From contig NZ_FNRI01000001.1 in the NCBI RefSeq assembly GCF_900107675.1, positions 186,001-250,000 on the forward strand: DNA of 64,000 nucleotides, written 5' to 3'. Positions 27,228-35,457 of the stretch are shown here, piece after piece. Position 1 is the stretch's first letter; every line of letters starts with the position of its first letter. The notes beneath the pieces were generated by a model, which ran no database searches, was not told the DNA's origin, and saw nothing but the letters and a program-made list of their open reading frames with translations. This DNA comes from Alistipes timonensis JC136 (GTDB lineage: Bacteria; Bacteroidota; Bacteroidia; Bacteroidales; Rikenellaceae). Made by a program: the position numbers and the translations under genes.

Positions 27228-28075
27228 TTTGCGGTGATTAAGTCGGTTATCGTGTCGATATTGACAATGGCATCCCTGCCCAGCGGGTCGATCGCCACAT
27301 ATTCGGCATCGATGTCTCGTGCAATGACCTCCACGATCGATGCCGGAAACTGGTTTTGGTAGAATATCCGTCGGATACCGTCCTCGCGGGCCTGCCGAAT
27401 GATTGCTGTCAGCTGTTTGGCCGAAGGCTCCTTACCGTCGGCCTCGATGGCCACCTGCCGCAGTCCGTAATCACGGGCATAGTAGGTGAGGGCAGGGTGG
27501 TAGACAATGAAATATTTGATGCCGCTCTGCGCAATCTTCTCTGCTGTGCGTACGTCCAATGCCTGCAGCTTCTCCTGCAGCCGTTTGTAATTGGTTTCGT
27601 ATTTCACCGAATCGGGATAGGCTTTGTGAATTGCCTCGTAGGCATTTGCCGCCATGATCTGCAAGGCTTTCGGCGAGGTCCAGACGTGGGGATCGCCCCC
27701 GTGTGCATGGTTGTGTTTGTGATTGTTGTGCGAGCAGGAGCCTTCGATCAGGTCGATTCCTCGACTCAGGTCGATGAGCTTTTCCCGCTTTTCCATCTTA
27801 CCCAAAAGCGAGGTTTCGAAATCGATAAGTCCCACATTGAAAACAAGTTGCGCTTTGTTGAGCCCCACGAATTGCCGGGGTGTCGGTTCGAATGTCTCGG
27901 GACTGGCTCCGGCCGGAACGAGCACTTCGACCTTGAAATCCCCGCCGACGATGCTTTCCACAAGGCTCTGCAACGGCTGTATGGACACATATAATGTATT
28001 GTCATTCTGGTGTTTGCCTGTTTTGCAGGCCGCCATTATCAGGATCGCTGACAGGTATGTCGCAATTTTACGCAT
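27224..28075 (-). CDS. Zinc/manganese ABC transporter substrate-binding lipoprotein (ZnuA-like)
   Basis: 283 aa, cluster A-I binding protein. Lipoprotein signal peptide with lipobox MAAC (Cys17). Fold landmarks: SIQPLQSLVESIVGGDFKVEVLVPAGASPETFEPTP is the conserved start with the His position replaced (SPETFEPTP; many homologues have SPHxYEPTP). A His-rich loop (HNNHKHNHAHGGDPHVW) follows, then YHPALTYYARDYGL and a C-terminal Asp region (YVAIDPLGRDA). The loop and the H-P-H motif fit zinc. It opens the two-gene transcript. Confidence 0.9.
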   Translation of the reverse strand: MRKIATYLSAILIMAACKTGKHQNDNTLYVSIQPLQSLVESIVGGDFKVEVLVPAGASPETFEPTPRQFVGLNKAQLVFNVGLIDFETSLLGKMEKREKLIDLSRGIDLIEGSCSHNNHKHNHAHGGDPHVWTSPKALQIMAANAYEAIHKAYPDSVKYETNYKRLQEKLQALDVRTAEKIAQSGIKYFIVYHPALTYYARDYGLRQVAIEADGKEPSAKQLTAIIRQAREDGIRRIFYQNQFPASIVEVIARDIDAEYVAIDPLGRDAIVNIDTITDLITAK

Positions 28076-28107
28076 GATTGATAATTTCTGCTGATTTGTA
28101 AATTGAA

Positions 28108-28115
28108 CAAAGGTA
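28108..28115 (-). promoter_or_regulatory. -7 box of the metal importer operon
   Basis: TACCTTTG on the minus strand, a full match to TAnnTTTG, 32 bases before ATG 28075. A TTTGTAAA half-site (28095-28102 region) lies downstream of it and resembles the dyads upstream of the XRE gene. The 307-bp gap to 28382 otherwise holds only AT-rich sequence and the XRE terminator. Confidence 0.65.
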
Positions 28116-28278
28116 ATAAAATTATGTATAGACCTTGCATTTGTGCCCAGATTTATCGAAGGCTAGTAGTCCTTATTATCTGTATATCATTTTACTACAT
28201 ATATAATTTAACATAATAGCAATATTAATTCATTCTTATGAGGAGGCGGGCAGCATGTTGCGTGCCAATTCCGGGACA

Positions 28279-28312
28279 TAAAAAAAGCACACCTAAAGAA
28301 AGGCGTGCTTTT
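28279..28312 (-). terminator. Rho-independent terminator of the XRE regulator gene
   Basis: On the minus strand AAAGCACGCCT pairs with AGGTGTGCTTT (one G-U) and is followed by seven T, 70 bases after the stop at 28383. Confidence 0.85.
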
Positions 28313-28382
28313 GATTATTTGGTGTCCGGATTTTAGCTCTCCGTAGGTGAGATATTCCGGGGAATTTTTTCGACGAAAAATT

Positions 28383-28856
28383 TTAGCGCTTTGTCGGCGT
28401 GAAACTTTCGAAGGTCTGGTCGTCGTAAAACAGTACGACACGCTGAACGTTGGCTCCGGTTCGGCTGACCGGAAACTGATCGGTGACCGATTGATCTGCT
28501 GCTGCGAAAGCCTCCGGCTCCCGACGGTTGGTTTTCGCAGCGGGGACCTCGGTGTCATCGGTGCCAGCCGACCCGAATAAATCGCTGTCGATCGGAAGTT
28601 GCATCGCTGACGTCGGTGCGGATGCCTGCGGTATTCCGGTATGCTCGTCGCGATACATCTGCGTCGAGTCGAGTAACAGCCAATCGGGATTGATCTGCGG
28701 AAACCTCCTGAGAATCTTCTGAAGCAAATCGAAGCTCGGCTTGTTGCGATCCTTGAGAATATGGGAGATTCCGGCCGGGTTGATTCCGAGCATCTCGGCG
28801 AGCTGGCTCGGCTTCAAACCTTCGCGTTTCATCAAATCGAGCAATTTTTCCTTCAT
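28383..28856 (-). CDS. XRE-family DNA-binding regulator
   Basis: 157 aa. ATG 28856 (MKEKLLDLMKREG) is preferred to the GTG two codons earlier. Residues 1-60 are a Cro/CI-type helix-turn-helix (LKPSQLAEMLGINPAGISHILKDR), ending in the family pattern FPQINPDWLLLDSTQMYRDE. A disordered Ala/Thr/Pro linker follows, then a C-terminal VQRVVLFYDDQTFESFTP strand shared by small Bacteroidota XRE proteins. Ligand and targets are unknown in general. Here its -7 box lies inside a TTTACA-type dyad, and more such dyads fill the 480 bp upstream, so autoregulation is a natural inference. Confidence 0.85.
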   Translation of the reverse strand: MKEKLLDLMKREGLKPSQLAEMLGINPAGISHILKDRNKPSFDLLQKILRRFPQINPDWLLLDSTQMYRDEHTGIPQASAPTSAMQLPIDSDLFGSAGTDDTEVPAAKTNRREPEAFAAADQSVTDQFPVSRTGANVQRVVLFYDDQTFESFTPTKR

Positions 28857-28867
28857 TCGCACAATTT

Positions 28868-29338
28868 TTTACAAATATAAACATTTGTTTTTTGTAAAAC
28901 AAGAAAATTCTACATGTGTAAAATGTTAATAGGTGTTGACAAAGTTTACAATTGTAAATAAGAGAATATGGTTAAATCGACCCTATGGGATAATTGTAAA
29001 GTATTACTTTATGTATTTGCTATTAAATAGCTGATGTATAAGCATTATTGCTGTTGATATCGACCGAATGAAACATGTTGTCACTTATACTCTCTGTGTC
29101 TCTTTACATGTGCGTACTATCGCTTTAGGTAAATGTTGTAAATAATTGATTTCTAGCATTCATATTATTATTTGTTTAAAGTTTTAACACGCACGGGTTC
29201 TACTCTAAATGACCGATTACAGTGCAATCAGATGGTTTTTACAAATGGATACTAATGCAATGTTATTAACAGATGATATGATTACAAATGTAACCAATAT
29301 CGATAATATCGACCATTCGGATTATTTACATTTGTAAA
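28868..29338. promoter_or_regulatory. Array of TTTACA-NN-TGTAAA dyads (putative operators)
   Basis: Dyads: 28868-28881 (one mismatch, contains the XRE -7 box TATATTTG), 28909-28922 (one mismatch), 28945-28958 (perfect), 29281-29294 (outer base of each arm differs), 29325-29338 (perfect). Single half-sites lie at 28995-29000, 29103-29108, 29137-29142 and 29238-29243. The 655-bp stretch 28863-29517 has no ORF I would call; it is AT-rich, unlike its surroundings. It also holds the phrase ATATCGACC twice (29057 and 29306 regions) and, at its end, the HIT terminator. Confidence 0.65.
28872..28902 (-). promoter_or_regulatory. Promoter of the XRE regulator gene
   Basis: TTG (28902-28900), 20-base spacer, TATATTTG (28879-28872) on the minus strand, 16 bases before ATG 28856. 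The -7 box is embedded in a dyad. Confidence 0.65.
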
Positions 29339-29442
29339 CAACCTACCCTGCTCTACTATTTTTGTGCTGTTTTTGAGTTATTTCTAATGATGATCCGATA
29401 AAATCTGTCGCATTTCAGGATTTCGCATATATTATGTTAAAT

Positions 29443-29481
29443 AAAAAGAGGGCGGATAGTGTTTATAACCCACTACCCGCC
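29443..29481 (-). terminator. Rho-independent terminator of the HIT gene
   Basis: GGCGGGTAGTG pairs with CACTATCCGCC (one mismatch) on the minus strand, followed by CTCTTTTTATTT, 37 bases after the HIT stop. Confidence 0.8.
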
Positions 29482-29517
29482 TTAAATACAGCGAATTATA
29501 TATTTGTTAACAATCTC

Positions 29518-29904
29518 CTATCGAGATAATTTATCGGCGATTTCGCAGAACTCTTCCGGCGTCAATTTGAGCTTTTCGCGGTGAAAATCGACGTCATTTT
29601 CGCTCTGAATGGGGATTAAATGGATGTGCGCATGAGGTACTTCGAGCCCTAAAACGACCACGGCGACCCTCGTGCACGCTATTTCGCGCTGAATTTTGGC
29701 AGCTACCTTCTTGGCGAAGAGCATCATGCCGGCCAGACTTTGATCGTCGAGGTCGAAAATATAGTCGACCTCCTGTTTCGGCACGACCAGCGTATGGCCT
29801 TTGGTCAACGGATTGATGTCGAGAAATGCGTAATAGTTCTCATCCTCGGCTACTTTGTAGGAGGGAATCTCTCCCGCAATGATGCGTGAAAAAATGGTTG
29901 CCAT
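29518..29904 (-). CDS. HIT-family nucleotide-binding hydrolase (HinT-like)
   Basis: 128 aa, normal HinT length. The histidine triad HAHIHLI at 91-97 is complete, with His93 the expected nucleophile. Family members hydrolyse adenosine phosphoramidates or related nucleotidyl conjugates; soluble homodimers. The N-terminus (TIFSRIIAGEIPSYKVAEDE) and the G-H-T-L-V-V-P-K segment are typical. Monocistronic or end of the rel/recA gene group, closed by a terminator. In many Bacteroidota greA lies next to this gene; it is not here. Confidence 0.93.
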   Translation of the reverse strand: MATIFSRIIAGEIPSYKVAEDENYYAFLDINPLTKGHTLVVPKQEVDYIFDLDDQSLAGMMLFAKKVAAKIQREIACTRVAVVVLGLEVPHAHIHLIPIQSENDVDFHREKLKLTPEEFCEIADKLSR

Positions 29905-30010
29905 CTTCTTATGCTGTTTAAAAGTGTTTACAGGATGTTATTTTGCCCAAAAACAGCCGGATACCCAAGACTCCCGGTAACGAAACCGGGGCTTTACAGG
30001 GCCTAAGAAC

Positions 30011-30463
30011 CTATTCCTCGTCGAAGCGGGGCTTCAGTATCTCCGAATAGATCACGGCCTGCCGGAGGTTGAACTCTCCGGCGATGGATGATGAGGACTC
30101 TTCCGGCGCATCGGAAATGGCGTGGGCCGCGATTTCGTCGGTTTCATGCGCTGTTTTGAGTCGGTCGGTTGTCTGGTGCCGGAGCGCCTCCGTTTCGGTC
30201 GTTTTAAGCGCTGCATATTCCGGTTCGTACTCCTGAATTTCCTCGAGGCTCTGGCATTCGTCCGGAAAAACGGTTGTAATAGGCTTCGGGTGTGCCGGGG
30301 CTGTCGAAGGCGTCGGCATGTCGGGTGCGGGCGAGGGCCATGCCTCGCTGTGGGGAATTTGCTTTGCGCCCTTTCCACGGGCTTTGCGGGATTGCGATAC
30401 GACGTTGAAGACCATCGCCCCGACGATGATTATTACCCATATGACAGATGCAAAATCCTCCAT
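30011..30463 (-). CDS. Single-pass membrane protein of unknown function
   Basis: 150 aa. An N-terminal transmembrane helix (VIWVIIIVGAMVFNVV, about 7-23) is followed by a basic RKARGKGAK stop-transfer, a Pro-rich disordered cytosolic region and a conserved-looking C-terminal helix (FNLRQAVIYSEILKPRFDEE). I know similar small proteins ending in a DLRKAVIYSEIL-type motif next to rel in Bacteroidota, without function. It begins 4 bp after the rel stop, so it is co-transcribed with rel. Confidence 0.7.
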   Translation of the reverse strand: MEDFASVIWVIIIVGAMVFNVVSQSRKARGKGAKQIPHSEAWPSPAPDMPTPSTAPAHPKPITTVFPDECQSLEEIQEYEPEYAALKTTETEALRHQTTDRLKTAHETDEIAAHAISDAPEESSSSIAGEFNLRQAVIYSEILKPRFDEE

Positions 30464-30467
30464 AATC

Positions 30468-32687
30468 TCAGCTTAATGTTCGTTTAACACTCTCGATGCC
30501 TTTTATCTTGCGCAGTTTGTCCATGACGGCATTGAGGCTTTCGGCGTCCTTCACATAGAGGCTGACGCTGCCCTCGAAGATGCCGTCGTGGCTGTGGATG
30601 TTCACTTCGCGGATATTGATGTTGAAATCGGCGCTCACGACCTTTGCCAGATCGAGCAGGATGCCCTGCCGGTCGATGCCGCGCAGCTCCGTGGTCACGA
30701 GATAGGACATGGCCTTGTGCTGTGACCATTTGATCTCCTCTTTGACGATGTTTCGCCCGAACTGCGAGGCCAGGCGGTTCAATTCGTCGCACGTAGCCTT
30801 GTGGACAATGATTTTTCCAGTCGTGGGGTCGTGATACCCTACCACCTTGTCGCCCGGAATCGGTTTGCAGCACTCGGCGATCTCGAACTGCGGTTCCGTA
30901 GCCGGCGTATCCGCCGCCGGGGTGATCTCGCCCGGAGCCTGGGGATCGTCGGCATCCTCCTCCTCCTTTTTGGGGATGAAGAGGGTCCAGAATTTAAGTA
31001 TCTTGCTCTTGGAGTTGACTTTCAGGGCCTTGTCCAGACTGTCGAGCGAGACGATTCCCGCGCCGATCTTACTGTAAAGTTCCTCCTTGTTGTTGCAGTC
31101 GTAGATGGGGACGATCTTGCGCAGTACGCGGCCGCTGAGTTTGACGTTCAGCGACTTCATCTTCTCGTCGAGCATCTGCATACCCCGCTCGATGTTGTTC
31201 TGTCGTTCGCGTTTGAGGAAGCTTTTGATCGATTGTTTGGCTTTGGCCGTGGTCGCTATTTCGAGCCATTCGGGTTTGGGCCGGGCGTTGTCGGCGGTGA
31301 TGATTTCGATCTGGTCGCCGCTGTTGATCTGCGTGGTGATCGGTTCGAGTTTGTGGTTGATCTTGGCGCTGATGGCACTGTTGCCGATCTTCGAGTGGAT
31401 GTCGTAGGCGAAATCGAGGGCTGTGGCGCCGAACGGCATTTTCCGGGCCTCCCCTTTCGGTGTAAATACCACTATCTCCGATGTATACAGCGATAACTTA
31501 AAGTTGTCCAGGAAGTCTACGGCATTCTCCGTCGGACTGTTCAGCGCCGCACGTATCTGCTTCAGCCAGCGGTCGAATTCGTCCTCGTCCTGCGAGATGG
31601 TGGCGTGCTTGTATTTCCAATGCGCGGCGAATCCGCGCTCAGCGATGTCCTCCATGCGCTGGGTGCGAATCTGCACTTCGACCCAAACCCCGTCGGGGCC
31701 CATCACCGTCGAATGCAGCGCCTCGTAGCCGTTGGCCTTGGGCATCGAAATCCAATCCCTCAGCCGGTCGGGCTTGGGGGTGTAGATGTCGGTGATCGTG
31801 GAGTATATCTGCCAGCACTGGGTCTTTTCCGAGGGAAACGGCAGCGGTTTGAAGACGATGCGGATGGCGAACAGGTCGTAAATCTCCTCGAAAGGAATCT
31901 GCTTGCGCTGCATCTTGCTCCAGATCGAGTAGACGCTCTTTACGCGGCCCGATATCTCGTAGTTGATGTTGTCGCGGTTGAGCGACGCGATGATCGGCGC
32001 GTTGAACTTGTCGATGAACTCCCGGCGCGAAGCCTCGCTCTCCTGCAACTTTTGGGTGATTTCAGCGAATTGCTGCGGGAACCGGTACTTCATGCAGAGG
32101 TCCTCCAGCTCGCTTTTGATCGAGTAGAGGCCCAGCCGGTAAGCCAGCGGCGCGAAGAGGTAGATGGTTTCTCCGGTGATCTTTATCTGCTTGTTCATCG
32201 GCATCGCCCCCAGCGTGCGCATGTTGTGCAGCCGGTCCGCGATCTTTATCAGGATGACCCTCACGTCGTCCGAAAGGGTGAGCAGGACTTTCCGGAAATA
32301 TTCGGCCTGCTCCGAGGTGTCAGCGTTGAATACGCCCGACATCTTCGTCAGTCCGTCGACCATCGAGGCGATCTTGGGACCGAAGATGCGTTCCATGTCC
32401 TCCACGGAATACTCTGTGTCCTCCACGACGTCGTGCAGCAACGCTGCGACGACCGATTTCACACCCAGCCCGATCTCCTCGATGACTATTTTGGCTACTG
32501 CAATAGGATGCAGGAGGTAGGGCTCGCCGGAGCGGCGCCTTACCCCCTCGTGTGCCTCCTTGGCCAGGAAAAATGCCCTTTTGATGAAATTCCAGTCCTC
32601 GTCGTTCTTGCATATCTTGGTGCAGGACAACAGGAGGTCATCCCATTTTTCCTTTATAAGTACCTCATCCTCGGCAGTATATCCCAT
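30468..32687 (-). CDS. Bifunctional (p)ppGpp synthetase/hydrolase (RelA/SpoT family)
   Basis: 739 aa. Makes and degrades the alarmones ppGpp and pppGpp in the stringent response. Order: HD hydrolase domain (LLHDVVEDT, IKIADRLHNMRTL, intact), synthetase domain (SMPKANGYEALHSTV and RGFAAHWKYK, intact), TGS domain (VFTPKGEARKMPFGATALDFAYDIH), helical and zinc-finger-like region with CC (EIAECCKPIPGD), and a C-terminal ACT domain. Both catalytic halves look functional, so it is a Rel-type bifunctional enzyme. It sits 3 bp after recA in one minus-strand group. Confidence 0.95.
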   Translation of the reverse strand: MGYTAEDEVLIKEKWDDLLLSCTKICKNDEDWNFIKRAFFLAKEAHEGVRRRSGEPYLLHPIAVAKIVIEEIGLGVKSVVAALLHDVVEDTEYSVEDMERIFGPKIASMVDGLTKMSGVFNADTSEQAEYFRKVLLTLSDDVRVILIKIADRLHNMRTLGAMPMNKQIKITGETIYLFAPLAYRLGLYSIKSELEDLCMKYRFPQQFAEITQKLQESEASRREFIDKFNAPIIASLNRDNINYEISGRVKSVYSIWSKMQRKQIPFEEIYDLFAIRIVFKPLPFPSEKTQCWQIYSTITDIYTPKPDRLRDWISMPKANGYEALHSTVMGPDGVWVEVQIRTQRMEDIAERGFAAHWKYKHATISQDEDEFDRWLKQIRAALNSPTENAVDFLDNFKLSLYTSEIVVFTPKGEARKMPFGATALDFAYDIHSKIGNSAISAKINHKLEPITTQINSGDQIEIITADNARPKPEWLEIATTAKAKQSIKSFLKRERQNNIERGMQMLDEKMKSLNVKLSGRVLRKIVPIYDCNNKEELYSKIGAGIVSLDSLDKALKVNSKSKILKFWTLFIPKKEEEDADDPQAPGEITPAADTPATEPQFEIAECCKPIPGDKVVGYHDPTTGKIIVHKATCDELNRLASQFGRNIVKEEIKWSQHKAMSYLVTTELRGIDRQGILLDLAKVVSADFNINIREVNIHSHDGIFEGSVSLYVKDAESLNAVMDKLRKIKGIESVKRTLS

Positions 32688-32690
32688 ATA

Positions 32691-33704
32691 TTACTCCTTT
32701 TTGGTCTTCATGGCCTCGCGGACGTTGGCCTCGATCTCGTTGCGCAGCTCCTCGTCGTTTTTCAGGAGCTCTTTGACCGCGTCGCGTCCCTGGCCGATCT
32801 TCTTCTCGCCATAGGAGAACCACGAACCGGCTTTTTTGATTACGCCGTAGTCGACGCCCAGGTCGATGATCTCGCCGATCTTCGAAATGCCCTCGCCGAA
32901 CATGATGTCGAACTCTGCGCGTTTGAACGGAGGCGCCACCTTGTTTTTCACGACTTTGACTTTCGTGCGGGTTCCCAACTGCTCGTCGCCGTCCTTGATG
33001 ACCGAGACGCGCCGGATGTCGATGCGCACCGAAGCGTAGAATTTCAGCGCGTTGCCGCCCGTCGTGGTCTCGGGGTTGCCGTAAACCACGCCGATCTTGT
33101 CGCGCAACTGGTTGATGAAGATGCAGACGGTCTTGGTTTTCGAGATGCTCGACGTGAGCTTGCGCAATGCCTGCGACATCAGCCGTGCCTGAAGGCCCAT
33201 CTTCGACTCGCCCATCTCGCCTTCGATCTCGGCCTTGGGCGTCAGGGCCGCCACGGAGTCGATGACGATGATGTCGATGGCGCTCGAACGGATCAGCGAA
33301 TCGGCGATTTCGAGGGCCTGCTCGCCGTTGTCGGGCTGCGAGATCAGCAGGTTGTCGACATCCACGCCGAGTTTCTGGGCGTAGAAACTGTCGAAAGCAT
33401 GCTCGGCGTCGATGAAAGCCGCGATGCCGCCGGCTTTCTGGGCCTCGGCGATGGCGTGGATGGCCAGCGTGGTTTTACCCGACGACTCGGGGCCGTAGAT
33501 CTCCACGACGCGGCCTTTGGGATAGCCCCCGACGCCGAGCGCCATGTCGAGCGTGATCGATCCCGTAGGGATCACCGGCACGTCGTTCACTTCGGAGCTG
33601 TTCATGCGCATGATCGAGCCTTTGCCGAAATCCTTCTCTATTTTCAGCATTACGGCGTCCAAGACTTTGAGCTTGTCCGCGTTTACCTGTACTTTTTCTG
33701 CCAT
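32691..33704 (-). CDS. recA: Recombinase RecA
   Basis: 337 aa. Start MAEKVQVNADKLK (33704); 12 extra codons upstream overlap the gap to bcp and are rejected. ATP-dependent strand exchange and LexA/UmuD-type coprotease. Walker A GPESSGKTT, Walker B region IIVIDSVAAL, loop L1 GESKMGLQARLMSQALRK, loop L2 INQLRDKIGVVYGNPETTTGGNALKFYAS and the acidic-basic C-terminus are all present. It follows bcp by 16 bp; no recX is adjacent. Confidence 0.98.
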   Translation of the reverse strand: MAEKVQVNADKLKVLDAVMLKIEKDFGKGSIMRMNSSEVNDVPVIPTGSITLDMALGVGGYPKGRVVEIYGPESSGKTTLAIHAIAEAQKAGGIAAFIDAEHAFDSFYAQKLGVDVDNLLISQPDNGEQALEIADSLIRSSAIDIIVIDSVAALTPKAEIEGEMGESKMGLQARLMSQALRKLTSSISKTKTVCIFINQLRDKIGVVYGNPETTTGGNALKFYASVRIDIRRVSVIKDGDEQLGTRTKVKVVKNKVAPPFKRAEFDIMFGEGISKIGEIIDLGVDYGVIKKAGSWFSYGEKKIGQGRDAVKELLKNDEELRNEIEANVREAMKTKKE

Positions 33705-33720
33705 ATCGGGTTTGTGTTTT

Positions 33721-34185
33721 TTACTGTTTGTAGGAATCAATGATCTGTTGGTAATGGTTCTTGGTGTCCACCTTGGTGAAAATCTTTTCGATGCGCCCTT
33801 CGGCGTCGATCACGAACGTCGTGCGCAGGACACCCATGTATTTGCGCCCGTACATCGACTTCTCGGCCCACACGCCGTAAGCCTCGCAGACCGAATGGTC
33901 GGTGTCGGCGAGCAGCGTGAAATTAAGCTCGTGCTTGTCGCAGAAATTCCGGTGCGACTTCTCGCTGTCGGGGCTTACGCCGACGATGCGGAATCCCATC
34001 CGTGTCAACTCGGCCTTGCCGTCGCGCAGGCTCTTGGCTTCGAGCGTACAACCCGAGGTGTTGTCCTTGGGATAGAAATAGAGTATCGTGCGCTGTCCGC
34101 GGAGGTCGGCGAGCGTCAGTTGTTCGCCGTCTTGGGTCGTGGACTTGAAATCGGGGGCCATATCCCCCACCTGCAGCTGTGTCAT
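33721..34185 (-). CDS. bcp: Thioredoxin-dependent peroxiredoxin (BCP/PrxQ family)
   Basis: 154 aa. Reduces hydrogen peroxide and organic hydroperoxides with thioredoxin as donor; cytosolic. Peroxidatic Cys46 is in NTSGCTLEA, with Ser in place of the Pro common in other phyla, a normal Bacteroidota variant as I recall. The active-site PxxxT context (YPKDNT) and VFVID-type strand (TTFVIDAEGRIEKIF) are present. Own -7 box upstream; likely co-transcribed with recA. Confidence 0.95.
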   Translation of the reverse strand: MTQLQVGDMAPDFKSTTQDGEQLTLADLRGQRTILYFYPKDNTSGCTLEAKSLRDGKAELTRMGFRIVGVSPDSEKSHRNFCDKHELNFTLLADTDHSVCEAYGVWAEKSMYGRKYMGVLRTTFVIDAEGRIEKIFTKVDTKNHYQQIIDSYKQ

Positions 34186-34213
34186 CGCGTTTTTGAAAAA
34201 GGTAATTATTTTT

Positions 34214-34221
34214 CAAAGATA
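34214..34221 (-). promoter_or_regulatory. -7 box of the bcp-recA-rel group
   Basis: TATCTTTG on the minus strand, a full TAnnTTTG match, 28 bases before ATG 34185. No clear TTTG is seen at -33. Confidence 0.6.
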
Positions 34222-34269
34222 GGAAAATTTCCGGTGATTTCCGCGTTTCCCGGGTGACTTTTTTGCGGT

Positions 34270-34482
34270 CTAATCCCAGAGATAAGTCACCTCGACCTGT
34301 TCGTTGAACTCCTCCTGCGTGGTGTTGAGCCGCCGCCGGCAGGCCGGACACCGGATGGCCGTTTCGGTTTCGACGTATTCGCCGCAGCCGACGCACATCG
34401 GCATCAGTCCGAAACCCGGCTGCGTGGAGTGCTCGAACTGCGCTCCGCAGTGCTTGCACCTGATCTTGTAAGCTGTTCCCAT
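34270..34482 (-). CDS. Small zinc-ribbon protein
   Basis: 70 aa. Three CxxC knuckles: CKHC, CVGC and CPAC, enough for one or two zinc ribbons in rubredoxin-like spacing, ending in an acidic tail (VEVTYLWD). No signal peptide. The function is not known; such proteins are often nucleic-acid or protein adaptors. It is separated by 84 bp from bcp. The sequence ACACAATTGTAAA 60 bases upstream of its start partly resembles the XRE-type dyad. Confidence 0.75.
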   Translation of the reverse strand: MGTAYKIRCKHCGAQFEHSTQPGFGLMPMCVGCGEYVETETAIRCPACRRRLNTTQEEFNEQVEVTYLWD

Positions 34483-34558
34483 TGTCTTGTTGTTTTTGGT
34501 TCACGCTGCAAAGGAACGGCGTCGGTGTGACAGGTTGTGACACAATTGTAAAATGGCG

Positions 34559-34591
34559 AAAAAATATACCCGCCGTTTGAACGGCGGGTAT
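34559..34591 (-). terminator. Rho-independent terminator after the GNAT gene
   Basis: Perfect stem ATACCCGCCGTT/AACGGCGGGTAT with a 2-base loop, followed on the minus strand by five T, immediately after the stop at 34596. Confidence 0.88.
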
Positions 34592-34595
34592 GGGA

Positions 34596-35447
34596 TCAGA
34601 GCGTTATCTGCATTTCGAACTGCCGGCCCCGGACGGGAATGTTTCGTCGTTCCAGAAACCGGGTGACCGTTTCGCAGGCGATGTCGGTATTGACGATTTT
34701 GACTGTCCCCGCTTCGTTCAGCCGCAGCATCTCCGCGAGCAGCCGGGAGCCGACTCCCCTGCCCCGGAAACCCTTGTCCACAGCCAGTTGGGTGATATCC
34801 CCGGAGGCGGGTTCGAACACGCAGTACCCGATTAACCACTCCCCGGAAAAGGCCCCGAGCGACACGAAATCTTCGGGAGATCGGGCGATGGATTCGGGGC
34901 TGTTCTGCCACGAGGGCCGGAAATCCCAAAATCCGGAAACCTCTTCACAATCCCGGGTATCGATCCGCCGGATCGTATAAGGGCTTTGGAACGCCTTTGC
35001 AGGGACATCGACCGCCTCCCGCTCCTGCGAGAAATAGTTGAACTCCCGGGTGACATCGAACCCGAGTTTCCGGTAGACCGAAATGGCTTTGGTGTTGTGC
35101 TGGAGGACCTCCAGCAGGTATCGGCCGATGCCGGCCTCCTTCAGATACGGGATGGAATGTTCGAAAATCCGGGTGGCGAGACCCTGCCCCCGGTAGGCTT
35201 CGAGCGTTCCGGTCCCCGTGTCGTAAGCCGTCGGGAGGCCGTCGTAATTCCCGATGCCGTTCAGCGTGAAGGCGGCGATTCGGTCGCCGTCGAACGCCGC
35301 GAACGACAGCCGGGCGTCGAACCCCCGCCGTTTCAGCATCCTGCGGAGCTGCGCCCCGTTTATCTGCACCTCATAGTCGGCGAAAGCCTGCGAAAAGGCT
35401 TCGTACAGGGTGTCGAAATCGGTGTCGGCCAGGGATCGTATCTCCAT
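34596..35447 (-). CDS. Tandem GNAT N-acetyltransferase
   Basis: 283 aa with two GNAT domains in series, cytosolic. The first (about 1-145) has the acetyl-CoA loop AYRGQGLATRIF and the closing HNTKAISVYRKLGFDV. The second (about 155-283) has GFRGRGVGSRLLAEM and a degenerate end (CETVTRFLERRNIP). Two acetyl-CoA motifs are unusual for this size and suggest internal dimer-like architecture. Substrate unknown. It follows the cupin gene by 10 bp and ends at a strong terminator. Confidence 0.85.
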   Translation of the reverse strand: MEIRSLADTDFDTLYEAFSQAFADYEVQINGAQLRRMLKRRGFDARLSFAAFDGDRIAAFTLNGIGNYDGLPTAYDTGTGTLEAYRGQGLATRIFEHSIPYLKEAGIGRYLLEVLQHNTKAISVYRKLGFDVTREFNYFSQEREAVDVPAKAFQSPYTIRRIDTRDCEEVSGFWDFRPSWQNSPESIARSPEDFVSLGAFSGEWLIGYCVFEPASGDITQLAVDKGFRGRGVGSRLLAEMLRLNEAGTVKIVNTDIACETVTRFLERRNIPVRGRQFEMQITL

Positions 35448-35457
35448 CGGTGCGCGT

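Noticed and set aside
28863..29517. The AT-rich dyad region as a replication origin or CRISPR array.
   Set aside because: There are no DnaA boxes, and the repeats are dyads at irregular spacing without equal spacers or cas genes.
29972..29990. CCCGGT/ACCGGG hairpin as terminator of the rel-linked small membrane protein gene.
   Set aside because: Short stem and no T-run on either strand; left unannotated.
31605..33743. A 712-codon plus-strand open frame opposite rel and recA.
   Set aside because: Antisense shadow; rel and recA have complete motifs on the minus strand.
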